43,200 bases of DNA. Source: Hespellia sp. GTDB lineage: Bacteria > Bacillota > Clostridia > Lachnospirales > Lachnospiraceae. A program made the translations under genes and the position numbers. Position 1 is the first letter of the stretch; each line of letters starts with the position of its first letter. Location: positions 1-43,200 of the forward strand of contig JAAVXR010000045.1 of assembly GCA_022790755.1 (NCBI GenBank), given 5' to 3'. Shown piece by piece: positions 7,281-15,474 of the stretch. Below the pieces are notes generated by a model. That model made no database searches, had not been told where the DNA came from, and saw only the letters and a list, made by a program, of their open reading frames with translations.

Positions 7281-7817
7281 ATGGCAAAGTATAGAAAACT
7301 AGGCAGAACTTCTGATCAGAGAAAAGCTCTTATCAGAAATCAGGTGACAGCGTTGTTAAACAACGGAAAGATTATCACGACAGAGGCAAAGGCAAAGGAG
7401 ATCCGTAAAGAAGCGGAAGGAATCATTGCACTTGCAGTGAGAGAGAAAGATAATTTTGAGGAAGTGACCGTTAAGGCAAAGGTTGCCCGAAAAGACAAAG
7501 ATGGTAAACGTGTGAAAGAAGTAGTGGACGGAAAGAAAGTAACCGTTTACGACGAGGTGGAAAAGAAGATTAAAAAAGATTCTCCAAGTAGACTTCATGC
7601 AAGAAGGCAGATGTTAAAAGTTCTGTATCCAGTAAAAGAAGTACCGGAGAAAGCTGCCGGAAAGAAGAGAAACACGAAAGAAATTGATCTGGTCGATAAA
7701 TTGTTCAGCGAGATCGCTCCGAAATATGCTGATCGCAATGGTGGTTATACAAGAATCGTAAAGATTGGTCAGCGCAAAGGCGACGCTGCTATGGAAGTTT
7801 TGATCGAGTTGGTATAA
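7281..7817 (+). CDS. rplQ: 50S ribosomal protein L17 with an internal charged insertion
   Basis: L17 binds 23S rRNA near the polypeptide exit region. The N terminus (MAKYRKLGRTSDQRKALIRN) and C terminus (GGYTRIVKIGQRKGDAAMEV) are typical. At 178 residues it is longer than the common 115-130, because about 50 residues of Lys/Glu/Val-rich sequence (about 54-103) are inserted before the conserved LHARRQ motif. I believe longer L17 forms occur in related Clostridia, so this is probably a lineage feature. The gene ends the alpha operon and is followed by a strong terminator. Confidence 0.95.
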   Translation: MAKYRKLGRTSDQRKALIRNQVTALLNNGKIITTEAKAKEIRKEAEGIIALAVREKDNFEEVTVKAKVARKDKDGKRVKEVVDGKKVTVYDEVEKKIKKDSPSRLHARRQMLKVLYPVKEVPEKAAGKKRNTKEIDLVDKLFSEIAPKYADRNGGYTRIVKIGQRKGDAAMEVLIELV

Positions 7818-7849
7818 GGTTCATTGAATTGTTGTAAATCATAAGAATG

Positions 7850-7917
7850 AAAAAGAGGTTGTTGTAAAGTGATATGCTCCCTTCTAGGCAGATTATGACT
7901 TGAACAGCCTCTTTTTT
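7850..7917 (+). terminator. Structured rho-independent terminator of the alpha operon
   Basis: AAAAAGAGGTTGTT (7850-7863) pairs with AACAGCCTCTTTTT (7904-7917) through a 14-position stem with one wobble, ending in a T-run. The roughly 40-base interior can pair further (AAGTGATA with TTATGACTT, one mismatch, then TGC with GCA), so the element is more elaborate than a simple terminator. An RNA motif called the L17 downstream element is known after rplQ in some Firmicutes; whether this is one needs a covariance-model search. Confidence 0.85.
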
Positions 7918-7936
7918 CTATGCAAAATGGGATGTT

Positions 7937-7972
7937 CAAATAGATACGATTAAACAAATAGATACGATTAAA
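7937..7972. repeat. Exact 18-bp tandem repeat
   Basis: CAAATAGATACGATTAAA occurs twice in direct succession (7937-7954 and 7955-7972) between the two convergent terminators. No function is evident. Confidence 0.9.
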
Positions 7973-7981
7973 GATATAAAT

Positions 7982-8037
7982 AAAAAAGGAATATCGCCTG
8001 ATAACCAGAATCTGACTATTCAGCGATACTCCCTTTG
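7982..8037 (-). terminator. Terminator of the SleB-type hydrolase gene
   Basis: On the minus strand AAAGGGAGTATCGC pairs with GCGATATTCCTTT with wobble pairs, followed by TTTTTA. It lies about 30 bases beyond the stop of the minus-strand hydrolase gene. Confidence 0.75.
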
Positions 8038-8065
8038 AAACATTTTTGTTGATACTCTTTTACGA

Positions 8066-9157
8066 TTACCAGCTTGCGAAGAACAGATTGTCTCCAATCA
8101 CAATCCCCTGACGGCTTGTAGCAGGCGCATACAGGAAATAATAACAATTACTTACCTCAGCAAGGCGCGCTCCATTCAGTGCATCCTGTGCAACGCTGTA
8201 GGCTAGAGAGCTTGGCCCGCTTTCAAGGCGACGATCTAATTTGCCGGTCCATACAGGCTGAAACTGTCCTGGTGCATAGACAACACCGCTGATACTGTTT
8301 GGAAAATTGGAACTGTTTACTCGATTCATGATTACCGTTGCAACGGCAAGCATAGAATTATAATCAGATACGGCCTCACAATCTAAGATTGCAGCAAATA
8401 TATCCAGTTCGCTTGCATCCACATTCATGGAAGCACCAGTGTTGGTAGTGGTTCCACCGGAAACAGTCTGTTGCGCATTATTGTTCGAGACGGCGGCTGC
8501 AGCTGCAGCGGCTTCCGCTGCTGCCTTCTGACGAGCAGCTTCTGCGGCTCTGGCGTCTTCTAATTGTTTTTGGTATTTTGCAAGATCAGTGGAAGTTGCC
8601 TTTGCTTTCGCTTTCAAAGAATCTTGTTTTTCTTCAAGATTGGCCTGAAGCTCTTTCAGAGAATCCTGTTGTTCTGTCAATGTCTTTTGTTCATCCTCGA
8701 CCTTTTGACGAACAGCTTGCAACTCATCTAGCATATTTCGATCGTAGTCGCTGATATTCTGAATAAATTCGGCCTTATTCAAGAAATCACTCATATTCTC
8801 CGCTGAAAATAGCATCTGAAGCAGAGAAACATTGCCGGACTCATACATATATTTGATGCGGGCTTTCATATCCTCATATTGTTGGAGTTCTTCCTCTTTC
8901 GCATCGTTGAGAGCAGCTTTTGTTCTGTCAATCTCAGCAGAAGTGACTTCCACCTGCATCTGAATGTCTGTAATTTCTGTGCTGATCTGATCCAGCTCGC
9001 TGTTGATAGAATTCAGCTGGTTTTGTAAATTAGAAGTTGTGTTCTCTAGACTCTTAATGTCATCTTCCGCCGCAACAGGTAGCACCGAGAATGTTAACAA
9101 AAGAGTACATGCAATCGCAGTGCAGGCATGCAGCTTACATTTAAATCGCATTTTCAT
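8066..9157 (-). CDS. Secreted coiled-coil cell-wall hydrolase, SleB-type
   Basis: This is a predicted exported peptidoglycan hydrolase of 363 residues. Residues 1-30 form a signal peptide (basic start, hydrophobic core, cut near VAA-ED). Residues about 31-235 are a long coiled coil rich in Gln, Glu, Lys and Ala, like the N-terminal domains of wall hydrolases controlled by division proteins. Residues about 248-363 match the SleB/CwlJ hydrolase family: a conserved Glu (LDCEAVSDYN), VATVIMNRVNSSNFP and GQFQP. ATG 9157 is chosen because of its AAAGGAA site and the signal peptide. It stands alone between two terminators and a divergent promoter. Its role could be vegetative wall remodelling; spore-cortex lysis is less likely given the coiled coil. 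Confidence 0.85.
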   Translation of the reverse strand: MKMRFKCKLHACTAIACTLLLTFSVLPVAAEDDIKSLENTTSNLQNQLNSINSELDQISTEITDIQMQVEVTSAEIDRTKAALNDAKEEELQQYEDMKARIKYMYESGNVSLLQMLFSAENMSDFLNKAEFIQNISDYDRNMLDELQAVRQKVEDEQKTLTEQQDSLKELQANLEEKQDSLKAKAKATSTDLAKYQKQLEDARAAEAARQKAAAEAAAAAAAVSNNNAQQTVSGGTTTNTGASMNVDASELDIFAAILDCEAVSDYNSMLAVATVIMNRVNSSNFPNSISGVVYAPGQFQPVWTGKLDRRLESGPSSLAYSVAQDALNGARLAEVSNCYYFLYAPATSRQGIVIGDNLFFASW

Positions 9158-9280
9158 AATGGAATTCCTTTCTATATCTGTTGGTATTGCAGTCTGTGGG
9201 CTGCGATAATAACGGACTCCTGTCACATTGTTGACTGATTGACAGGAAAAATTGAAACTATGTGAAAAGACTGCATGAGT

Positions 9281-9309
9281 ATTATACTACAAATTGCTTT
9301 ATTACGCAA
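9281..9309 (-). promoter_or_regulatory. Sigma-A-type promoter for the SleB-type hydrolase
   Basis: On the minus strand TTGCGT (9309-9304) and TATAAT (9286-9281) are 17 bases apart. The -10 box is perfect and the -35 box weak. The element overlaps the divergent plus-strand promoter. Confidence 0.55.
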
Positions 9310-9322
9310 ACTTTGTTACAAT
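9294..9322 (+). promoter_or_regulatory. Sigma-A-type promoter for the HAD phosphatase gene
   Basis: TTGCTT (9294-9299) and TACAAT (9317-9322) are 17 bases apart, about 55 bases upstream of the start codon. Its -35 box lies within the divergent promoter. Confidence 0.5.
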
Positions 9323-9376
9323 AAGATATAAAAATTTTAGATATGACTCAAAAAAACATCAATAGAAAGGGATATT

Positions 9377-10204
9377 ATGAAACGAAGGATAAAATTGATT
9401 GGTTTGGATCTGGACGGGACATTGCTTACAGAAAAGAAAGAAATACTTCCGTGCACAATGGAGATATTGATAAAGATGATACAGAAAGGAATTCATGTCG
9501 TGATAGCCAGCGGTCGGCCAGTGAGTGGTATTCCGCGTGCAGCGCGGGAAATTCCAGGAATCCGATATGCATTGACTTCTAATGGAGCAAGGATTGAAGA
9601 TCTGGTGACAGGAGAGATTTTATACAGTGATCTGATATCCAGGGAAAAGGCGCTAAAAGTATTAAAGATTTTTATGGATTACCATACAATGCCGGAAATT
9701 TATAAAGATGGGCAAGGTTATATCTGCAAAGATCAGATTGCACATTTATCAGAATTTCATAAGAATCCATATATGATTACTTATGTAAAAGAAACTCGTA
9801 AGCGAGTGGATGATCTCTGGGAAGTGGCAAAGCAGTGTACCAATGGAATGGATAAAGTTCAGGCAATGTTCAGCGATCAGGAAGAACGTTTGCAGGCTCG
9901 TGAGCGAATTGAAGCCATACCGGGAGTGAAGCCTGTAACTTCGCTGGGGAATAATATTGAGGTGAATAAGAGCAGTGTGAATAAAGGCACAGGGCTTCTG
10001 AAACTGGCAGAGATATTGGGGATCCGTCAGGAAGAGATTATGGCGTTCGGTGACAGTGATAATGATTTGGAAATGATTAAGATGGCGGGTCTTGGCGTTG
10101 CAATGCAAAATGCCATACCGGAAGTGAAAGAGGTTGCAGATTATGTGACACAAAGTAATGAAGAAGATGGGATTGCAAAGGCAATTGAGCGCTTCGTATT
10201 ATAA
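9377..10204 (+). CDS. Cof-type HAD-superfamily phosphatase
   Basis: This 275-residue cytosolic protein belongs to the Cof/YidA group of HAD hydrolases, which dephosphorylate sugar phosphates, nucleotides or cofactors. Motif I is LIGLDLDGTLL at about residues 6-16, where the first Asp is the nucleophile. Motif II is VIASGRP. The C2-type cap follows, and motif IV is FGDSDNDLEM near residue 222. The late lysine is in NKSSVNKGTGL. The length is typical. The substrate cannot be told from sequence. It is followed after 39 bases by uppP and may be co-transcribed. Confidence 0.9.
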   Translation: MKRRIKLIGLDLDGTLLTEKKEILPCTMEILIKMIQKGIHVVIASGRPVSGIPRAAREIPGIRYALTSNGARIEDLVTGEILYSDLISREKALKVLKIFMDYHTMPEIYKDGQGYICKDQIAHLSEFHKNPYMITYVKETRKRVDDLWEVAKQCTNGMDKVQAMFSDQEERLQARERIEAIPGVKPVTSLGNNIEVNKSSVNKGTGLLKLAEILGIRQEEIMAFGDSDNDLEMIKMAGLGVAMQNAIPEVKEVADYVTQSNEEDGIAKAIERFVL

Positions 10205-10243
10205 AACAACAGGGAAAATTTCTTAAATCAAGGAGGAACAAAC

Positions 10244-11071
10244 GTGATAGAAGCTTTAAAAGTGATTGTGCTTGGAATTGTAGAAGGAATTACCGAATGG
10301 CTGCCAATCAGCAGCACGGGCCATCTAATTCTGGTGGAGGAGTTTATTCATTTAAAAATGAGCGATGCATTCATTGAAATGTTTAATGTAGTAATCCAAC
10401 TGGGTGCAATTATGGCAGTGGTAGTTTTGTATTTTCATAAGCTGAATCCATTTTCGCCAAGAAAGACCGAGAAACAGAAAATGTTGACGATCCAGCTATG
10501 GGTAAAGGTTTTGATTGCGTCCATACCGGCGGCGGTGATTGGATTGGCGTTTGACGATCTCATTGATCAGCATTTCATGAACTATGTGGTAGTTGCTATT
10601 ATGCTGATTGTATATGGCGTTGCATTTATTATAGTAGAAAATCGCAATCATAAAGTAGAACCAACCGCGCGCAGGTTGACGGAATTGACGATTCCCATGG
10701 TTTTAATCATTGGATGTTTTCAGGTACTGGCGCTGATTCCAGGTACATCCCGATCTGGGGCGACGATTGTGGGCGCGTTACTGATTGGAACCGCGAGGAG
10801 TGTTGCGGCGGAGTTTACTTTTTATTTAGCGATCCCAGTCATGTTTGGTGCGAGCTTTTTAAAAATTCTGAAATTTGGAATTCATTTTACATTTGCAGAG
10901 TTTTTCCTGCTTCTGATCGGATGCGTGGTATCTTTTGGGGTATCTATTTTGGCAATTAAATTTTTGATGGGTTATATCAAGAAACATGATTTCAAAGTAT
11001 TTGGATATTACAGGATTGTGTTGGGAATTATCGTTTTGCTGTATTTCGGTATTTCTATGCTTTTGAGTTGA
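10244..11071 (+). CDS. uppP: Undecaprenyl-diphosphate phosphatase
   Basis: UppP (BacA) removes a phosphate from undecaprenyl pyrophosphate at the membrane, recycling the lipid carrier for peptidoglycan synthesis; extra copies give bacitracin resistance. The 275-residue protein has about eight hydrophobic segments and both family motifs: [14 protein letters not shown] at about residues 14-27 and [10 protein letters not shown] near residue 165. The start is a GTG after AAGGAGG. The length is normal. It follows the HAD phosphatase gene, with no functional link evident beyond phosphatase chemistry. Confidence 0.96.
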   Translation: MIEALKVIVLGIVEGITEWLPISSTGHLILVEEFIHLKMSDAFIEMFNVVIQLGAIMAVVVLYFHKLNPFSPRKTEKQKMLTIQLWVKVLIASIPAAVIGLAFDDLIDQHFMNYVVVAIMLIVYGVAFIIVENRNHKVEPTARRLTELTIPMVLIIGCFQVLALIPGTSRSGATIVGALLIGTARSVAAEFTFYLAIPVMFGASFLKILKFGIHFTFAEFFLLLIGCVVSFGVSILAIKFLMGYIKKHDFKVFGYYRIVLGIIVLLYFGISMLLS

Positions 11072-11099
11072 ACTTTCTAACTTATTTGTAAAACAACTC

Positions 11100-11127
11100 T
11101 TGTAATTTCAAAAAAACATGATAGAAT
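11100..11127 (+). promoter_or_regulatory. Possible promoter for the amino-acid ABC importer
   Basis: TTGTAA (11100-11105) and TAGAAT (11122-11127) are 16 bases apart, about 85 bases before the binding-protein gene. Confidence 0.45.
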
Positions 11128-11213
11128 ATAACAGATGCGTGCATTATTATTCATAAAAATGTATGGATATACCGATACTGGGAAAATTGGAAAACAAATA
11201 GGAGGAAACGATT

Positions 11214-12113
11214 ATGAAAAAGAAATTGTTGAGCGTACTGCTCGCTGCGGTCTGTGTGGTTTCGATGGCAGCCTGTGGTGGAAAGAGTAATGATACGGCT
11301 GCAGATACAGAAAGCAGCGATACTTCAGATGCTGCGGATGGTGCAGTGACTGCAAAGGTGATTGATTTTGACCTGACGAATGAAGAGTATGCATTCGGCG
11401 TGGATAAGGAACAGCCGGAGCTTTTGGAAAAAGCCAATGCTTTTATTGATCGGATTCAGGAAGATGGCACTTTGGAAGCGATCTGTGAAAACTATTTTGG
11501 AGCGGGAGAGCCAAAAGCAGTAAAATCCGCAGAGTTAGATGAGTCGAAAGATCAGCTTGTAGTTGCAACAAATGCTGCTTTTGAGCCGTTTGAGTTTACA
11601 AAAGGAGAAGATTATTACGGTGTAGATATGGAAATTGCCGAGTTGCTTGCCGAGGAGTTAGGAAAAGAACTGGTAATCCAGAATATGGACTTTGATGCTG
11701 TCTGCTTGTCCGTAAGTCAGCAGAAATGTGATATTGCGATGGCTGGACTGACAGTCAATGAGGAACGTGAAGAGTATGTGACATTCACACATTCTTATTA
11801 TGAAGCTTCACAGCGCTTGATTGTACGCAGCGATGATACGGCGTTTGATGACTGTGCGGATGCAGATGCAGTAGCGGCGAAACTTGCGGAGTTGAAGGAT
11901 ACGGATTCCATTGGTGTACAGGCGGGTACGACCGGGCAGTATTATGTAGAGGGAGATGAAGACTGGGGATTTGATGGTCTTCCGGCAGAGTGCGTGACAT
12001 ACAAGAGCGGTTCCCTTGCTGTACAGGATATGTTGAATGGAAATATTAACTATGTGATTATCGACGCGGCTCCGGCTGCTTCTATTACAGAGGCGATTAA
12101 CGAAGTACAGTAA
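11214..12113 (+). CDS. Amino-acid ABC importer binding lipoprotein, apparently circularly permuted
   Basis: This is a polar amino-acid binding protein (SBP family 3), 299 residues. Residues 1-20 are a lipoprotein signal with Cys at 21 (SMAACGG), then an acidic Ser/Thr/Asp linker to about 45. Residues 113-299 follow the family from its usual first strand (QLVVATNAAFEPFEF) through GVDMEIAELLAEELG and IGVQAGTTG to VIIDAAPAAS, but stop at about INEVQ. The family's normal last 50 residues (KVIDFDLTNEEYAFGVDKEQ to about ICENYFG) are instead found at 48-96, before the first strand. No part seems lost, so the domain looks intact but reordered. The permease and ATPase follow downstream. The ligand is unknown. 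Confidence 0.88.
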   Translation: MKKKLLSVLLAAVCVVSMAACGGKSNDTAADTESSDTSDAADGAVTAKVIDFDLTNEEYAFGVDKEQPELLEKANAFIDRIQEDGTLEAICENYFGAGEPKAVKSAELDESKDQLVVATNAAFEPFEFTKGEDYYGVDMEIAELLAEELGKELVIQNMDFDAVCLSVSQQKCDIAMAGLTVNEEREEYVTFTHSYYEASQRLIVRSDDTAFDDCADADAVAAKLAELKDTDSIGVQAGTTGQYYVEGDEDWGFDGLPAECVTYKSGSLAVQDMLNGNINYVIIDAAPAASITEAINEVQ

Positions 12114-12131
12114 TCAGTGGAAAAGAAAGAG

Positions 12132-12171
12132 GGAAAATACAGACAGATAAATGTCTGCATTTTCCTTCTTT
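12132..12171 (+). terminator. Hairpin with T-run between binding-protein and permease genes
   Basis: GGAAAATACAGACA (12132-12145) pairs with TGTCTGCATTTTCC (12152-12165), one mismatch, six-base loop, followed by TTCTTTT. It would partly terminate transcription, so that more binding protein than membrane parts is made, a common arrangement in ABC importers. It also makes the far upstream GTG (12117) an unlikely permease start. Confidence 0.75.
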
Positions 12172-12209
12172 TAGCAGGTTGCTTTGCAAAGGGAAGGTTT
12201 GACAGGACA

Positions 12210-12920
12210 ATGGGTAATTTTGATCGGAAAGTAGAAAAATTTATAGAAATTTTTTTGGAACAGAATGGATATGTAAAAGTAGTACAGGGGCTGCAGAATA
12301 CGTTGTTGATTGCGGTGACGGGTCTGTTGATCGGTATTCTGATCGGAACCATTATTGCGACGGTGCGTGTGCTTCCAAAGTACAAATTATTACCGAGAGT
12401 ACTGAACGGGGTCTGCAGTTTCTATGTTGCCATGTTCCGCGGAACGCCGATGGTGGTGCAGTTATTGGTGTTCTACTATGTATTATTGCCGATTATCGGA
12501 TGGAACATTACCGGGGTGCAGGTTGCGATGCTGGTATTCGGACTAAATAGTGGGGCCTACATATCTGAGATTATGAGAAGCGGCATTCAGTCTGTAGATC
12601 CGGGACAAATGGAGGCCGGGCGTGCGGTAGGGCTCGGATTTGGAACCAGTATGATGAAAATCGTGATTCCGCAGGCAGTCAAGAATATTCTTCCCACCCT
12701 GGGAAATGAATTTATATCATTGATAAAAGAGACCTCGGTTGTAAGCTTTGTTGGGGCGGCGGATCTCTATGTCGCATTTAGTTATATTGGAAGTAATAGC
12801 TATGAATTTATGGTTCCGTATCTGGTGATGGCGCTGATATATATTGTACTTGTCCTGTTGATTTCTCTGCTTATCAAACTATTGGAAAGGAGCCTGAAGA
12901 AGAGTGATAGACGTAATTAA
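12210..12920 (+). CDS. Amino-acid ABC importer permease (HisM/GlnP type)
   Basis: This is the membrane subunit of a polar amino-acid importer. About five hydrophobic segments are visible. The His/Glu/Gln permease signature is present: [20 protein letters not shown] near the N terminus, [19 protein letters not shown], and the EAA loop [20 protein letters not shown], where the ATPase docks. From ATG 12210 it has 236 residues, close to the family norm. The frame extends back to GTG 12117, but that part contains the terminator-like hairpin. It overlaps the ATPase start by 17 bases, indicating coupled translation. The transported amino acid is not predictable. Confidence 0.92.
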   Translation: MGNFDRKVEKFIEIFLEQNGYVKVVQGLQNTLLIAVTGLLIGILIGTIIATVRVLPKYKLLPRVLNGVCSFYVAMFRGTPMVVQLLVFYYVLLPIIGWNITGVQVAMLVFGLNSGAYISEIMRSGIQSVDPGQMEAGRAVGLGFGTSMMKIVIPQAVKNILPTLGNEFISLIKETSVVSFVGAADLYVAFSYIGSNSYEFMVPYLVMALIYIVLVLLISLLIKLLERSLKKSDRRN

Positions 12921-13731
12921 TCTAAAGAAGAGTTTTGGGGATACGGAAGTCCTCAAAGGAATCAATATTACGATTAACAAAGGCGATATTGTCGCAGTCC
13001 TCGGTCCTTCCGGCTCCGGTAAGAGTACGTTTCTGCGATGTCTGAACTGTATGGAAGATCCCACCAGTGGAAGCATCGTGTTCAAAGGCGTGGATATCGC
13101 GGACATGAAGGTGGATATCAACGTACACCGACGCCATATGGGGATGGTGTTTCAGCATTTCAATCTTTTTAATAATAAGACTGTGGTGCAGAATGTTATG
13201 TTGGCTCCGGTATTTGTGGGATGTCAGGAATTGAAGAAAGCAAAACGGAAAAATATTAGAATCCGTATACAGAATCTGTTTCGCGGGAAAAATAAGCAAG
13301 AATTGATCCCGATTGAGCGAACAAAAGAGCAGATCAAAAACGAAGCGAAAGAACAGGCAATGTCTTTATTGAAGCGGATTGGTCTGGAGGAGAAGGCAGA
13401 TGTGTATCCGTCTACACTGTCAGGCGGACAGAAGCAGAGGGTTGCAATTATTCGATCGCTTGCAATGAATCCAGATGTGATTTTATTTGATGAACCAACT
13501 TCTGCGTTGGACCCGGAAATGGTCGGTGAAGTGTTGGAGTTGATGAAGAGTCTGGCGCGAGAAGGCATGACGATGGTAGTGGTGACACATGAGATGGGGT
13601 TTGCGAGAGAAGTGGCAAACAGGGTTCTTTTTATGGATGATGGTCTGATTATGGAGGAAGCGGCACCAGAGGAATTTTTTGATCATCCGAAGAATCCGCG
13701 GCTTCAGGAATTTTTATCAAAAGTATTATGA
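12904..13731 (+). CDS. Amino-acid ABC importer ATPase (GlnQ type) with a basic insertion
   Basis: This is the nucleotide-binding subunit that powers the importer. Walker A is GPSGSGKST (34-42), the Q-loop is [10 protein letters not shown], the signature is LSGGQKQRV (172-180), Walker B is [13 protein letters not shown], and the switch His is in [13 protein letters not shown]. At 275 residues it is about 30 longer than usual, because a Lys/Arg-rich stretch (about 112-142) interrupts the helical subdomain before the signature. The start is a GTG inside the permease 3' end. The stop overlaps the start of the SfsA-MutY gene (ATGA), so the two are probably translated together. Confidence 0.94.
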   Translation: MIDVINLKKSFGDTEVLKGINITINKGDIVAVLGPSGSGKSTFLRCLNCMEDPTSGSIVFKGVDIADMKVDINVHRRHMGMVFQHFNLFNNKTVVQNVMLAPVFVGCQELKKAKRKNIRIRIQNLFRGKNKQELIPIERTKEQIKNEAKEQAMSLLKRIGLEEKADVYPSTLSGGQKQRVAIIRSLAMNPDVILFDEPTSALDPEMVGEVLELMKSLAREGMTMVVVTHEMGFAREVANRVLFMDDGLIMEEAAPEEFFDHPKNPRLQEFLSKVL

Positions 13732-15446
13732 AATATGAAAGAATCACAGATGGGACGTTTTTGGAACGTCCCAATCGTTTTATAGCGTATGCAGAATTGA
13801 ATGGACGGCGGGAAACGATTCACGTCAAAAATACTGGAAGATGTGGGGAGCTGTTTCGGCGGGGTGCACACATTTATGTGCAGGAGAATAAGAATCCGCA
13901 GCGGAAAACAAAATGGGACCTAATCGGGGTGGAGAAAGGCACAGAATTGGTAAATGTGGATTCTCAGATTCCGAATCAGGTGGTCAGAGAATGGGTGGAA
14001 ACAGGAAATCTATATGCAGATGTCACGATGGTGAAACCGGAAGTCACGTATGGAAGTTCCAGATTCGATCTGTATGTGGAAGCAGGCAGTCGAAAAATTT
14101 TAATAGAGGTAAAAGGCGTGACGCTGGAACAGGATGGAATTGCCCGTTTTCCAGATGCACCCAGTGAACGTGCGGTAAAGCATGTACAAGAGCTTGCGCG
14201 GGCTGTGAAGGAGGGATATGAGGCGTATGTATTCTTTGTCATCCAGATGAAAGGAATACGGTATTTTACGCCGAATATGACTACACATGCGGCATTTGGA
14301 GAGGCGCTCTTGGAAGCGGTTGAGGCCGGCGTGCATGTGATAGCTTATGACTGTGAAGTGGGAAAAGACTCTATTGAAATAAGCAGTAGAGTACCGGTGG
14401 CACTTAGGGAGCCATCTTTGGCGAATGCTGTGAAGCCTCTGATTGCATGGTATCGGGAGAATAAACGTGATCTGCCTTGGCGTAAGGATATCAGCGCATA
14501 CCATGTCTGGGTGTCGGAAATCATGCTTCAACAGACGCGGGTAGAGGCGGTAAAGCCATATTATGAGCGTTTTCTGCAAGAACTTCCGGCGGTCGATGAT
14601 CTCGCACAGATATCGGAAGACAGGCTTTTGAAGCTCTGGGAGGGGCTTGGATATTATAATCGGGTGCGGAATATGCAGCAGGCAGCTCAGCAGATTATGG
14701 AACTGTATGAGGGGAAATTTCCAGAAGACTATGAATCGATTCGTTCGCTCAAAGGAATTGGGAATTACACTGCGGGAGCAATCGCATCCTTTGCTTATGG
14801 AATCCCCAAACCAGCGGTCGACGGCAATGTACTTCGCGTGATTTCCAGGTTCCTTGGAAGCGAAGAGGATATCATGAAAGCGAAAGTGCGTACGCGCATC
14901 GAGATGGCGGTGGAAGAGGTGATTCCAGAAGATGCCGCCAGCGATTTTAACCAGGGGTTGATTGAGTTGGGCGCGATTGTCTGTGTTCCGAACGGCTTGC
15001 CGAAATGTGAAATTTGTCCGCTGCAGGAATTCTGTCTTGCAAAAGCGCAGAACCGGGTGATGGAACTTCCGGTAAAATCAAAGGCAAAAGGGCGCAGAAT
15101 TGAGCAAAAAACGATTTTGCTTTTTGAGGATCAAAATAAGATTGCGATTCGAAAGCGGCCGGCAAAGGGGCTGTTAGCCAGTCTTTATGAATTTCCAAAT
15201 CTACCAGGACATCTTGAGGCGGAAGAGGTGGTTGCGTATAGCAAAACGATCGGGTTGACGCCGGTTCGTGTCAGAAAGATGCAGGAAGCAAAGCATATCT
15301 TCAGCCATGTGGAGTGGCATATGATTGGCTATCGGGTTCAGGTGGATGAGTTGGAAAAAAACTGTACGGAACCAATGCTTTTTGTGGCGCATGACGAGTT
15401 GGAAAATGTGTATCCGATACCGACGGCGTTTGAGGCGTACCGGTAG
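13728..15446 (+). CDS. SfsA-MutY fusion: SfsA nuclease-like domain joined to A/G-specific adenine glycosylase
   Basis: Two complete families share one 572-residue frame. Residues 1-226 are SfsA (sugar fermentation stimulation protein, described as DNA/RNA-binding with a nuclease-like fold): [63 protein letters not shown]. Residues about 228-572 are MutY, which removes adenine opposite 8-oxoguanine: E264 in [10 protein letters not shown], helix-hairpin-helix [10 protein letters not shown] (341-350), catalytic D365 in VDGNVLRV, an iron-sulfur site C419-x7-C427-x2-C430-x5-C436, and a NUDIX-like 8-oxoG-reading domain from about 460 with FSHVEW. No frameshift or internal stop is seen. All MutY key residues are present. 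It overlaps the ATPase stop by four bases and precedes proC. Confidence 0.95.
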   Translation: MKYERITDGTFLERPNRFIAYAELNGRRETIHVKNTGRCGELFRRGAHIYVQENKNPQRKTKWDLIGVEKGTELVNVDSQIPNQVVREWVETGNLYADVTMVKPEVTYGSSRFDLYVEAGSRKILIEVKGVTLEQDGIARFPDAPSERAVKHVQELARAVKEGYEAYVFFVIQMKGIRYFTPNMTTHAAFGEALLEAVEAGVHVIAYDCEVGKDSIEISSRVPVALREPSLANAVKPLIAWYRENKRDLPWRKDISAYHVWVSEIMLQQTRVEAVKPYYERFLQELPAVDDLAQISEDRLLKLWEGLGYYNRVRNMQQAAQQIMELYEGKFPEDYESIRSLKGIGNYTAGAIASFAYGIPKPAVDGNVLRVISRFLGSEEDIMKAKVRTRIEMAVEEVIPEDAASDFNQGLIELGAIVCVPNGLPKCEICPLQEFCLAKAQNRVMELPVKSKAKGRRIEQKTILLFEDQNKIAIRKRPAKGLLASLYEFPNLPGHLEAEEVVAYSKTIGLTPVRVRKMQEAKHIFSHVEWHMIGYRVQVDELEKNCTEPMLFVAHDELENVYPIPTAFEAYR

Positions 15447-15474
15447 TTGGATATTGTGGAAAGGAGTAGTCAAT

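Noticed and set aside
11214..12113. Binding-protein gene as a frameshifted or assembly-joined pair
   Set aside because: The frame is continuous from signal peptide to stop, the segment order is clean, and the tail segment occurs only once, so a simple duplication artefact is unlikely; read-level confirmation is still needed.
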